From NCBI RefSeq assembly GCF_012396235.1, contig NZ_JAAXPA010000028.1, positions 1 through 64,000 of the forward strand: 64,000 nt of DNA. Reading direction: 5' to 3'. Within the stretch, counting starts at the first letter, position 1. Each line of letters starts with the position of its first letter. A model generated the notes under the pieces. It did not search any database. It saw only the letters and a list, made by a program, of their open reading frames with translations, and had not been told where the DNA came from. The stretch comes from Rhodococcus opacus (lineage in GTDB: Bacteria > Actinomycetota > Actinomycetes > Mycobacteriales > Mycobacteriaceae). Below are positions 11,529 through 21,233 of this stretch, in pieces. The position numbers and the translations under genes were made by a program.

Positions 11529-12248
11529 TTACTGTCGGTGGTCCGGGCCGGCTTCTCCGACCACGGTTTCCAGTGCGATCCGGACGGCATCCAGGTGTTC
11601 GGCCATGGCGCGGGCGGCCTTGTCGTAACTCTTGGAGGCGATGCCCTCCACGATCCGGTCGTGCTCGTCGTTCGACTTCTGCTGCCGCCCCGCAACGAGA
11701 TTCAGCGTCTCGGACTGCCGGGTGAGGGCCTCGCGAATATCGACGATCACGGATTCGAACACGCGGTTGCGGCTCGTCCTGGCGATGAACGCGTGGAACT
11801 GCGCATCCAGGGACACCCACACGAGGGGATCGTCCTCGTCCCGCATCTGGTCCACGAGGCCGCGCAGGGCGGCCAGGTCTTCGGCGGTGTGCCGCTGCGC
11901 CGCCCATCCGGCGGCGGGAATCTCCACGTGCGGACGCGCCTCCACGAGCTCGTTGGCCGCGTAGTTCCCGAAGTCGAGGTCGCGAGCGATCGAATCGCTG
12001 ACGACGAACGTTCCGAGGCCCGACTTCGTCTCCGTGAGCCCGAGCGCATGGCAGGACCGCAGGGCCTCCCGGATCACCGACCGGCTGACCCCGTGCCGCG
12101 CGGCGAGGGACGCTTCGGAGGGAAGTCGTTCGCCGACCGTCAGCTCACCCGACGTGATCGCGGCACGAAGGTCCGCGAGGACCGCCTCCGCGGCGCTGAC
12201 CCGCGCCGTGACCGGGCGCCTGGCTGCCCAGCTGTCTGACAGGTTCAT
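11529..12248 (-). CDS. FadR-subfamily GntR transcriptional regulator
   Basis: The 239-residue regulator has an N-terminal winged helix (GERLPSEASLAARHGVSRSVIREALRSCHALGLTETK; only key parts matter: LPSE, SRSVIREAL, GxGTFV). An all-helical FCD ligand-binding domain follows, with Asp/His metal-site candidates in DAQFHAFIA and DEHDRIVEG. I start at ATG 12248 (MNLSDSW). A frame upstream to 12338 crosses the promoter region. It is divergent from aspA-ansP-ansA, and two identical inverted repeats at its start codon and at the aspA promoter suggest autoregulation and control of the aspartate/asparagine genes. Confidence 0.88.
   Translation of the reverse strand: MNLSDSWAARRPVTARVSAAEAVLADLRAAITSGELTVGERLPSEASLAARHGVSRSVIREALRSCHALGLTETKSGLGTFVVSDSIARDLDFGNYAANELVEARPHVEIPAAGWAAQRHTAEDLAALRGLVDQMRDEDDPLVWVSLDAQFHAFIARTSRNRVFESVIVDIREALTRQSETLNLVAGRQQKSNDEHDRIVEGIASKSYDKAARAMAEHLDAVRIALETVVGEAGPDHRQ
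12232..12242. promoter_or_regulatory. Putative GntR operator, copy 1
   Basis: CTGTCTGACAG is an 11-bp perfect inverted repeat (CTGTC-T-GACAG). It lies just inside the start of the GntR gene, a position suited to autorepression. The same 11-mer recurs at 12339-12349. Confidence 0.6.
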
Positions 12249-12303
12249 GTGGATATTCTGCTCACGCACCGGCGACAACGTCAATACGAGGCACTGCCGG
12301 GGG

Positions 12304-12349
12304 TTGACGCCTGCGAGTGAGCGCGGTAACAATTGCACCTGTCTGACAG
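12304..12349 (+). promoter_or_regulatory. Putative aspA promoter with GntR operator copy 2
   Basis: TTGACG (12304-12309) and TAACAA (12327-12332) have a 17-base spacer and fit a sigma-70-type promoter reading toward aspA. The second CTGTCTGACAG (12339-12349) begins at the expected transcription start, so bound repressor would block initiation. The leader to the aspA start is about 130 bases. Confidence 0.5.
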
Positions 12350-12469
12350 CCTGGCAGGTGGATAGCCGGGTGGCTCGACCGAGAAATCTACCCTCTTCGA
12401 GCAGCAGACTCCATCCGCCGCATCCGTGCAGAGCAACGGCTCGCGCGAATCCCCGTGAGGAATGATCAA

Positions 12470-13914
<1,445 letters not shown>

Positions 13915-13918
<4 letters not shown>

Positions 13919-15360
13919 CGATCGAGAAGGACGACACCTCCGGCGTCGACATCTTCGTCGAGGAAGACCTCGGCTACCGGAAAGCGCTCGGCCCCAGACA
14001 GATCCAGATGATTGCGATCGGCGGAGCGATCGGCACCGGCCTGTTCATGGGCGCGGGCGGACGCCTCCACCAAGCAGGCCCCGCACTCGTCCTCGTCTAC
14101 GCTCTCTGCGGGTTCTTCGCCTTCCTGATCCTGCGGGCCCTGGGCGAACTCGTGATGCACCGACCCACCTCCGGGTCGTTCGTGTCGTACTCGCGGGAAT
14201 TCTTCGGCGAGAAGATGGCCTTCGCCGCGGGCTGGCTGTACTGGATGAACTGGGCGATGACCGCCGTCGTCGACGTCACCGCAGTCGCGCTGTACATGAA
14301 CTTCTTCAAGAAGTACTGGGCACCGCTCGGGAACGTCGACCAATGGGTCTTCGCCCTCGCCGCGGTCGTACTGGTCCTCGGCCTGAATCTCGTCTCCGTC
14401 AAGGTGTTCGGTGAACTGGAGTTCTGGTTCGCCCTCATCAAGGTCGTCGCCCTCGCCGCGTTCCTCGGCTTCGGCATCTACTTCGTGCTGTTCGGAACGC
14501 CGATCGAAGGACATTCGTCGGGCTTCAGCATGATCACCGACAACGGCGGACTCTTCCCCAACGGAATCCTGCCCGCCGTCGTGGTGATCCAGGGCGTCGT
14601 CTTCGCCTACGCCTCGATCGAACTCGTGGGAACCACTGCGGGCGAGACGAAGAACCCACAGAAGGTCATCCCCAAGGCGATCAACACTGTCATCATCCGG
14701 ATCCTCGTCTTCTACGTCGGATCCGTCCTGCTGCTGTCGCTGCTGCTCCCCTACACCGAGTACCACGCCGGCGAGAGCCCGTTCGTCACGTTCTTCGGCT
14801 CCATCAATGTGCAGGGCGCCGACGCGATCATGAACCTCGTGGTGCTCACGGCCGCGCTGTCCTCACTCAACGCGGGCCTGTACTCCACCGGCCGAATACT
14901 GCACTCGATGGCCATGGCCGGATCGGCGCCCTCGTTCGCCGCCCGGATGAACAAGGCAGGAGTGCCCTACGGCGGCATCGCCCTCACCGGATTCGTCATC
15001 CTGCTCGGCGTCGGACTCAACGCCGTCGTTCCCGCGCAAGCGTTCGAGATCGTCCTGAACCTCGCTGCGCTCGGGATCATCAGCGCCTGGGCCGTGATCG
15101 TGCTGTGCCAGCTGAAACTGTGGAAATTCGCCAAGGAAGGGAAACTCGCCCGGCCCGGTTTCCGGATGTTCGGCGCCCCCTACACCGGGCTCCTGACCCT
15201 GGTCTTCCTCGCGTGCGTCGTCATATTGATGGCGTTCGATCACCCCGTGGGAACCTGGACCGTCGGGTCCATCGCGATCATCGCCCCGCTGTTGGTGATC
15301 GGCTGGTTCGCCGCGCGGAACCGCATCCGCACCCTGGCCTCGGACCGCCCGACCGTTTAG
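13915..15360 (+). CDS. ansP: Amino acid permease, probable L-asparagine permease (APC superfamily)
   Basis: The 481-residue integral membrane protein has about 12 hydrophobic segments. It carries the amino-acid-permease signature near TM1 (IQMIAIGGAIGTGLFMGAGG), followed by AGPALVLVYALCGFFAFLI and GELVMHRPTSGSF. The best match from memory is the mycobacterial AnsP type. Location between aspartase and asparaginase supports asparagine or aspartate uptake. The start GTG overlaps the aspA stop. Confidence 0.85.
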
Positions 15361-15375
15361 CGAGAAAGGACAACA

Positions 15376-16338
15376 GTGCCGAAAGTCGCCGTCGTCACCA
15401 CCGGAGGCACCATCGCCAGCAGGCGGGACGGGCAGGGTGTCAGCAGACCGGTGGTCGCAGGCCCGGATCTACTGGGCAGTGCGTGGACCGGGACGGAACT
15501 CCGTGTCGTCGACGTGATGTCGAAGGACAGTTCGAGCATGACGTTCGCCGATATGGACCGGGTCCGCGACGCCGTCACCGCGGAACTGCGCGATCCCGAT
15601 CTCGACGCGGTGGTCGTGCTCCACGGAACCGACACCATGGAGGAGACCGCGTACCTGGTCGACCTCCACCACGCCGACCCGCGGCCGGTGGTGTTCACGG
15701 GTGCGCAGCGCACGTTCGACCACCCGGAATCCGATGCCCAGGCCAATCTGGCCGACGCGGTCGCCGCGGGATCGGACCCCGCTCTGCGCGGAGCGGGTGT
15801 CCTCATCGCGTTCGGAGGCGCCCTGCACCGGGCGGCAGGAACGCGGAAGGTCGACACGACGTCGCTCGCCGCGTTCCGATCCGTCCACCCCGCCGGTGTC
15901 ACCCCGCGGCGAAGTCTCGATCCGCTGCCGTGGCATCCGATCTCCGGAACCCGCGTCGACATCGTCGCCGCCTATCCGGGGGCCGACCGCGTCCAGATCG
16001 ACGCGTGCCGGGCCGCCGGGGCCCAGGGACTGGTGCTCGACGGGCTCGGATCCGGGAACGCGAACCCGGCGATCGTCGAGTCGGTCCGGGACTGCGCGAC
16101 CGCCGGGATCCCGGTCGTGGTCACCACCCGGGTGCCGCAGGGCCCCACCTCCGCCACGTACGGCGGTGGGGGCGGCGGGCACGACCTCGTTTCGGCGGGT
16201 GCACTGTTCTCCACCGACCTCAGAGCAGGTCAGGCCCGCATCCTCCTCGCGGCGCTGCTCGCCGACCCCGAGCACACCGACCTCGACAAGGAATTCGATC
16301 GGCGCTCGCGCCTCGACCCCGCACCGAGGATCAGCTGA
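15376..16338 (+). CDS. ansA: L-asparaginase (type I/II family)
   Basis: The 320-residue enzyme hydrolyses asparagine to aspartate and ammonia. Both threonine active-site signatures are present: VVTTGGTIAS at the N-terminus and VVVLHGTDTMEETAY, which also holds the Thr-Lys/Asp catalytic region. No signal peptide is seen, so it is cytoplasmic and acts after uptake by the preceding permease. GTG 15376 has AAGGA at good spacing and follows ansP by 15 bases. The last eight bases overlap the convergent membrane-protein gene. Confidence 0.92.
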   Translation: MPKVAVVTTGGTIASRRDGQGVSRPVVAGPDLLGSAWTGTELRVVDVMSKDSSSMTFADMDRVRDAVTAELRDPDLDAVVVLHGTDTMEETAYLVDLHHADPRPVVFTGAQRTFDHPESDAQANLADAVAAGSDPALRGAGVLIAFGGALHRAAGTRKVDTTSLAAFRSVHPAGVTPRRSLDPLPWHPISGTRVDIVAAYPGADRVQIDACRAAGAQGLVLDGLGSGNANPAIVESVRDCATAGIPVVVTTRVPQGPTSATYGGGGGGHDLVSAGALFSTDLRAGQARILLAALLADPEHTDLDKEFDRRSRLDPAPRIS

Positions 16339-17095
16339 GGTTGAACGGCTCCGGCGCGCTGCGGAGCTGACCGAGCTGGCCGACCACGGTGTACGCACCG
16401 GGCCCCACCGGATCACGCTGGGGTTCCGGTTGCGTCAGGCAGTCGGGGGCGGACGTCTTGGCCGACCACTTCACGGTGAACTGAGCCTGCTCGCCGGGCG
16501 CGAGGGTGCGGACGTCGGCCGCGGACTGCGGGAAGCAGTCGATGTTGGACCACAGCCGCACGGCACCGTCGATCGTGTAGACGAGCACCTGCTGGAGGCT
16601 GCTGCCCAGATCACGTTCGCACGGTGTGGTGCCGATGTTGGTGACGACCGTCGTGAAGCTCGGCTCCTCACCCGCCAGGTACGTCGGCTTGTCGGCGGCC
16701 ACCTTGATGGCCAGCGACTGGTCCGGGCACTGTCCCGCGGCGACCGGCTGGCCGCTGGGAGCCGCGCTGCTCGAGGTACCGCTGCTCGACGCCCCGGACG
16801 AACCGGACGCGCCCGAGGAGGCCTCGCCGCCGGCGGCAGCGGCGCCACCGCCGCCGCCACCGGAACCGCCCGAACTGCCGCTGGACGTGGACGAACCCGA
16901 GGCTGTCGGGGAAATCGACACAGGAGTGGTCAACGAGGAACTCGCTGCCGCCGGATCCGTCTCGGAGTCACCGCCACCACGTAGCGAGTTGATCAACCAC
17001 ACCACGAGCAGCAACACGACGATGGCGCCGCCGATCGCCAGCGCCCTGCGGCGCCAGTAAATCTCGGGGGGCAACGGTCCATTCGGTTCCAGCAC
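16331..17095 (-). CDS. Membrane-anchored conserved actinobacterial protein (Rv3587c-like)
   Basis: The 254-residue protein has a short cytoplasmic start (MLEPNGPLPPEIYWRRR), one transmembrane helix (ALAIGGAIVVLLLVVWLINSL), a Ser/Gly/Ala-rich linker of about 75 residues, and an extracytoplasmic C-terminal domain with LAGEEPSFTTVVTNIGTTPC. The domain has four cysteines (QCPDQ, PCERD, DCFPQ, DCLTQ) that may pair. Position before carbonic anhydrase and mutY matches Rv3587c. Function is not known; the anchor and linker suggest it reaches into the cell wall. Confidence 0.78.
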   Translation of the reverse strand: MLEPNGPLPPEIYWRRRALAIGGAIVVLLLVVWLINSLRGGGDSETDPAAASSSLTTPVSISPTASGSSTSSGSSGGSGGGGGGAAAAGGEASSGASGSSGASSSGTSSSAAPSGQPVAAGQCPDQSLAIKVAADKPTYLAGEEPSFTTVVTNIGTTPCERDLGSSLQQVLVYTIDGAVRLWSNIDCFPQSAADVRTLAPGEQAQFTVKWSAKTSAPDCLTQPEPQRDPVGPGAYTVVGQLGQLRSAPEPFNLS

Positions 17096-17154
17096 GACGT
17101 CAACGGTAGTTCGGCGTCGCGCGGCAGCGGCTCAGCGGGTGCGGCGTGTCGCGG

Positions 17155-17781
17155 TCAGTCCGTGAGCTCACCGATGTCCCCGACGGCGCCCTGCAGGTGA
17201 GTCCGGCCGTCGGACAGCTTGTACGTGACACCCGCGATGGCGCACGCGCCGCTCTCCACCTTCTCCGCGATGATGCGCGACCGCTGCATGAGCAGCGCCC
17301 CGGTCTCCACCACGTGGCGGCCCTCGAGTTCGTCGACGGTAGTGAGGCCCTCGCGGCGTCCCATGAGGATCGACGGCGCGACACGTTCCACGATGCTGCG
17401 GATGAATCCGGGCGGCACGTTGCCGTCGTCGAGAGCGTCGAGCGTCGCCTTGACGGCACCGCAGCTGTCGTGTCCGAGCACGACGATGAGCGGCACGTTC
17501 AACACGCCGACGGCGTACTCGATGGACCCGAGCACGGCGTCGTCGATCACGTGACCGGCGGTGCGGACGACGAACATGTCGCCCAGACCCTGGTCGAAGA
17601 TGATCTCGGCGGCGACGCGGGAGTCTCCGCATCCGAACAGGACGGCCGTGGGGTGCTGGCCGCCGACGAGCTTCGCGCGATCGGCGATGCCCTGGCTGGG
17701 ATGGAGCGAGGTACCGCTCACGAATCTGTCGTTACCCTGACGCAGGGCTTTCCACGCGGACACGGGGTTGGAATTAGGCAT
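17155..17781 (-). CDS. Beta-carbonic anhydrase
   Basis: The 208-residue enzyme hydrates CO2 to bicarbonate. The beta-class zinc site is complete: Cys51 and Asp53 in CGDSR, His103 and Cys106 in GHDSCGAV. Length and location beside mutY match mycobacterial Rv3588c. The start is ATG 17781; longer frames overlap the divergent mutY start region. Its start region overlaps upstream mutY frame extensions, so the two promoters share about 100 bases. Confidence 0.95.
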   Translation of the reverse strand: MPNSNPVSAWKALRQGNDRFVSGTSLHPSQGIADRAKLVGGQHPTAVLFGCGDSRVAAEIIFDQGLGDMFVVRTAGHVIDDAVLGSIEYAVGVLNVPLIVVLGHDSCGAVKATLDALDDGNVPPGFIRSIVERVAPSILMGRREGLTTVDELEGRHVVETGALLMQRSRIIAEKVESGACAIAGVTYKLSDGRTHLQGAVGDIGELTD

Positions 17782-17881
17782 GGGACCATTGTGCACCGGG
17801 CGTGTCGCACCGTCGCGACGGGAATGTGACAACCGCGGAAAATCCGTTTCCCCCGTGAACGAAGGGACTTGTGAGGACGAA

Positions 17882-18760
17882 GTGGCCGTTGACTCCTCCG
17901 CGCTGATCAACTGGTACGACGTACAGGCCCGGGATCTGCCGTGGCGCCGCGACGGCGTCACCGCCTGGCACATCCTGATGAGCGAGATCATGCTGCAGCA
18001 GACGCCCGTCGTCCGGGTGGCCCCGATCTGGGAGGAATGGGTGCAGCGCTGGCCCGTCCCCTCCCGCATGGCCGCGTCGAGTCAGGCCGACGTACTGCGC
18101 GCGTGGGGCAAGCTCGGCTACCCGCGCCGCGCGCTGCGACTCCACGAGTGCGCCGCAGTACTGGCCGCCGAGCACGGCGACGTGGTTCCGAGCGACGTCG
18201 ACACCCTCCTCGGCCTGCCCGGCATCGGTGCCTACACCGCGCGGGCCGTCGCCTGCTTCGCCTACGGACAGCGCGTCCCCGTCGTCGACACGAACGTCCG
18301 GCGGGTGGTCGCCAGGGCCGTGCACGGACGCGCCGAGCCGGGAAATCCCTCGACCACGCGTGACCTCGCCGACGTGTCCGCGCTGCTCCCCCGCACCCGG
18401 GCGCGGGCCGCCACGTTCTCCGCGGCCATCATGGAACTGGGGGCCACCGTGTGCACCGCCCGCTCCCCCGAATGCGCTGACTGCCCGCTGCCCAGCTGCG
18501 CCTGGGTGGATGCCGGACGTCCCGCGCACACCGGTGAGCGCCGGAAGGTCCAGAAGTTCGCCGGCACCGACCGTCAGGTGCGCGGCAAGCTTATGGCCGT
18601 ACTCCGTGAAAGCTCCGCCCCGGTCGAACGCGTGCGGCTCGACCAGGTGTGGCCTGGCGATCCGGGCCAACGCGACCGCGCCCTCCACTCCCTGCTGATC
18701 GACGGCCTCGTCGAACAGACCGACGACGGACTCTTCGCCCTCGCGGGCGAGGGCAGCTAG
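17882..18760 (+). CDS. mutY: A/G-specific adenine DNA glycosylase
   Basis: The 292-residue enzyme removes adenine mispaired with 8-oxoguanine. Visible features are MSEIMLQQTPVVRV, the helix-hairpin-helix LPGIGAYTARAVACFAYG with catalytic aspartate in PVVDTNVRRVV, and the 4Fe-4S cysteines CTARSPECADCPLPSC. The final spacing is four residues, one fewer than I recall for E. coli MutY. The C-terminal 8-oxoG recognition domain is short. GTG 17882 follows GAGGA; ATG 17768 would overlap the carbonic anhydrase start. The stop is two bases from the convergent methyltransferase stop, marking the left border of the island. Confidence 0.93.
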   Translation: MAVDSSALINWYDVQARDLPWRRDGVTAWHILMSEIMLQQTPVVRVAPIWEEWVQRWPVPSRMAASSQADVLRAWGKLGYPRRALRLHECAAVLAAEHGDVVPSDVDTLLGLPGIGAYTARAVACFAYGQRVPVVDTNVRRVVARAVHGRAEPGNPSTTRDLADVSALLPRTRARAATFSAAIMELGATVCTARSPECADCPLPSCAWVDAGRPAHTGERRKVQKFAGTDRQVRGKLMAVLRESSAPVERVRLDQVWPGDPGQRDRALHSLLIDGLVEQTDDGLFALAGEGS

Positions 18761-18761
18761 C

Positions 18762-19757
18762 TCACACCGGAACCGCTTCGATGACGGATGACCGGGGACC
18801 TTGCGTGATCGAATCCAGCGTGAATCCGTGGTCGGTCAACAGTCGGCGCCATTCGGTGATCGTGCGCTCGCGACCTCCCAGGAGAACCAGCATGTGGAGA
18901 TCCAGCAGAGCCATGGGGTGGGTTGTCGCCGATTCCGGCAGGACCTGCTCGACAATCATCAATCGTCCACCTGGCGGGATCGCTTGCCGGCAACTGCTGA
19001 GGATCTTGCCGGCGGACGCGTCATCCCAGTCGTGGAGAATCTGAGACAGCACGTACACGTCACCATTGCCTGGGACGTCGTCGAAGAAGCTTCCGCCCAC
19101 GACTGTCGTTCGTTCACCGATGCCCGCCGAACCAAACGTCGACGGCGCTTCCGCGACCACATGAGGCAGATCGAACAAAATTCCGCGTAGATGCGCGTGC
19201 CGATCGAGCAACCGGGTGATCAGCGCGCCGGTCCCGCCACCGACGTCGACGACCGTTCCCACGTCAGACCAGTCGTGGTCGAGCAAAGGCAGCAAACGCA
19301 ACTCGACCAGCCCTGCTTGGCCCCGTGCGAACTCATCGGCTGCCGACGGATTCTCGGACAACCATTCGAAGTACGGCTTTCCGAACGCCGCTGAAAACGA
19401 TTCCTTCCCCGTCCGGATCGAATGCGCTGCGTGCCCCCACACGAGGTAGGCCTCGTTCGACATCAAGCCGACCAAGTGACGAAGCGAGCCCGGAGCGTCT
19501 GCCCGCAGAAGCTCACCGGCCTCCGTCAACGCAAATCGCCCTCCACCGACTTCCGCAAACAAGCCTTCCGCGACGAGGACCCGCAGGAATCGACCGAGTG
19601 CGTCGGCGTCGGCGCCCACGCTCGCCGCGAGATCGCCGAGCAAGCACGCACCGTCCGCCAATCGGTCGGGCACACCCAGTTCGCAGACAGCTGAAATAGA
19701 TTGGGACACGATGTATCCCATGATCTGTTTTCTCACTCGGTGGTTGACATCGCTCAT
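18762..19757 (-). CDS. SAM-dependent O-methyltransferase (family 2), island enzyme 1
   Basis: The 331-residue protein has an N-terminal helical/winged dimerisation region and a C-terminal Rossmann domain with SAM motif VVDVGGGTGAL (residues 169-179). It also has the catalytic-base region SQILHDWDD, typical of the plant-COMT-like and hydroxyneurosporene/antibiotic O-methyltransferases. The substrate is probably a hydroxylated small molecule from the cluster. ATG 19757 is two bases after the stop of the dioxygenase-like gene, so the two are co-expressed. A longer frame to 19904 overlaps that gene and is rejected. A second enzyme of this family lies at 31371-32390. Confidence 0.85.
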   Translation of the reverse strand: MSDVNHRVRKQIMGYIVSQSISAVCELGVPDRLADGACLLGDLAASVGADADALGRFLRVLVAEGLFAEVGGGRFALTEAGELLRADAPGSLRHLVGLMSNEAYLVWGHAAHSIRTGKESFSAAFGKPYFEWLSENPSAADEFARGQAGLVELRLLPLLDHDWSDVGTVVDVGGGTGALITRLLDRHAHLRGILFDLPHVVAEAPSTFGSAGIGERTTVVGGSFFDDVPGNGDVYVLSQILHDWDDASAGKILSSCRQAIPPGGRLMIVEQVLPESATTHPMALLDLHMLVLLGGRERTITEWRRLLTDHGFTLDSITQGPRSSVIEAVPV

Positions 19758-19759
19758 GT

Positions 19760-21016
19760 TCACGCCACCTCGGACAGCCGCGGGAAGAGTGACATCATCG
19801 CAGCATTCTTCAAATACGACGCGCCTGCCGTACCGCCGGTGCCAGGTACCGTTCCGATGACTTTCAGGGTGATGCCCCAGTGGCCGCGCTTCATCGCAAC
19901 CCACGCACGGTCCAGGCGCCGCATCGCCTCCTCGAGAACGTGTGCATCCGGATGCGTCTTCCGCATCGAGAGATACACGTCCTGCAACGTAGTGTCCCCG
20001 ACATCGATCTTCCCACTATGCTCGAAGTCACGGGGATCGAGTGGAGCGCAGGCGAACTCGACTTCACGAAACGCGCGCGACTGCACCGCGCTCCGCCCAT
20101 GGGTGAAGCCGCGAATAATCGAGAAGGCGTCAACCGGCATCGTCGTGAGAACCCGGAAGAGCGCAGGCACCGCTTCGAGGCGGATCGATGCCCGGTCGAG
20201 GCGACTCTTTGCCGCTGCGGCCAGACCGTGGCGCAGGTCACGGATCGCCATCGAAATCGCTGTCGCGACTTGCCGATACAGACCTTCGAAGATCTGGATG
20301 CAGCGGATGAACATCTGCTCGTCGTGCAGGCGCGTCGTCGGCAACAACGTCAGCCGAACTGCACTTCCGATCTCTTCGGGGACGCCGTTCAGCGCCGGCG
20401 CGGCGTGTGAAGCAAACGAACTGTAGTCGGCGCCCGGCTGAGCCAGCGCCGCAAGACCGGCCGCAGCGACGGAAGGATCGAGCGAGAAATCGGGTGCGAG
20501 CCTGTCGAGTTGGGTCACGACCCGTGTCACTGCACGCGTCCGGACCACCTGGGGGGCGTGTGCCGACCTCCCGAGTGCTCGCGCCTCCAGCAACGCGAGG
20601 TCCATGGCCGCGGCAGCAACGAATGCGTCCACGCGCTGCGCGTCATCGGACCGGACGACCTGGTCGAAATAGTCGAGCCCGACATATGACAGATAGTCGC
20701 CATCCTGAGCATCGAACGTCATCGGTAGCCAGGCACCGAGAACATGATGCGCACGGTTGTTGTTATGGAAGTTTTGCAGCATGGCGACCAGGTGGGGCCG
20801 GACCCCGTTACGCCCGACCGTCTGATAATGGGCCGCGACAGCCGCATGGGGAAACTCCGCGTGTCCCGCCTCCCATTGTCGGAGCGCATTCTCGATATTG
20901 CGTCCAGACAATTCATCGGTCGTCGCTTCAGCAGCCTGAAGGCACGTGCCTCCGACGCCGATCACGCCGGAACGAACAAATTTCTGCTCGGCTTCGAGCA
21001 GTGTTTCGGAAATCAA
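19760..21016 (-). CDS. Tryptophan 2,3-dioxygenase-like haem enzyme with extra N-terminal region
   Basis: The C-terminal half carries tryptophan-2,3-dioxygenase hallmarks. LHDEQMFIRCIQIFEGLYRQ (His231 distal) matches the TDO HDEMLFI helix. TTMPVDAFSIIRGFTHGRS matches the dimer/substrate helix. RGHWGITLKVIGTVPGTGG contains the likely proximal haem ligand His379 and the GTGG loop. The family includes TDO, PrnB, MarE and haem aromatic hydroxylases, so the aromatic substrate and reaction (ring opening, oxygenation or hydroxylation) are open. About 210 N-terminal residues (with HNNNRAHHVLGAWL and DYLSYVGLDYF) are not part of the usual ~280-residue TDO and I do not recognise them. TTG 21016 is the best start; its ribosome site is weak. 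Confidence 0.72.
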   Translation of the reverse strand: MISETLLEAEQKFVRSGVIGVGGTCLQAAEATTDELSGRNIENALRQWEAGHAEFPHAAVAAHYQTVGRNGVRPHLVAMLQNFHNNNRAHHVLGAWLPMTFDAQDGDYLSYVGLDYFDQVVRSDDAQRVDAFVAAAAMDLALLEARALGRSAHAPQVVRTRAVTRVVTQLDRLAPDFSLDPSVAAAGLAALAQPGADYSSFASHAAPALNGVPEEIGSAVRLTLLPTTRLHDEQMFIRCIQIFEGLYRQVATAISMAIRDLRHGLAAAAKSRLDRASIRLEAVPALFRVLTTMPVDAFSIIRGFTHGRSAVQSRAFREVEFACAPLDPRDFEHSGKIDVGDTTLQDVYLSMRKTHPDAHVLEEAMRRLDRAWVAMKRGHWGITLKVIGTVPGTGGTAGASYLKNAAMMSLFPRLSEVA

Positions 21017-21233
21017 TGCGAAACTCGCCTCTCATCCGTACTGCGGTGTTCAGCTATCTTCGACGACGCGCGGCGAATGCGGATAGACACCCTAGGGAGA
21101 CTTCTCGACACCCTTTCCGCTGGGGGGGTGACGTTTTCAACCCTGGGGTGCCTGTTCCGCCCGTAGGCACGTGCCCAGGATTGGGAGCGATACAGAACTC
21201 GAGGCAGGTCGATCCCACAGAAGGAAGAAATCT
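21017..21233. promoter_or_regulatory. Divergent promoter region of the island
   Basis: These 217 bases separate the leftward dioxygenase/methyltransferase pair from the rightward operon. They hold GTGCCT (21148-21153) facing AGGCAC (21165-21170) with 11 bases between, and the 10-bp palindrome GGCACGTGCC (21166-21175). AACCCTGGGG (21139-21148) recurs inverted at 27499-27508 before the first ATP-grasp gene. GAAGGAAG before 21234 is the ribosome site. No regulator gene is present in the island. Confidence 0.4.

Noticed and set aside
19760-21016. Reading the TDO-like protein as a PrnB orthologue
   Set aside because: The HDEQMF helix and the GTGG loop are closer to TDO, and no pyrrolnitrin halogenase or oxygenase genes are nearby.
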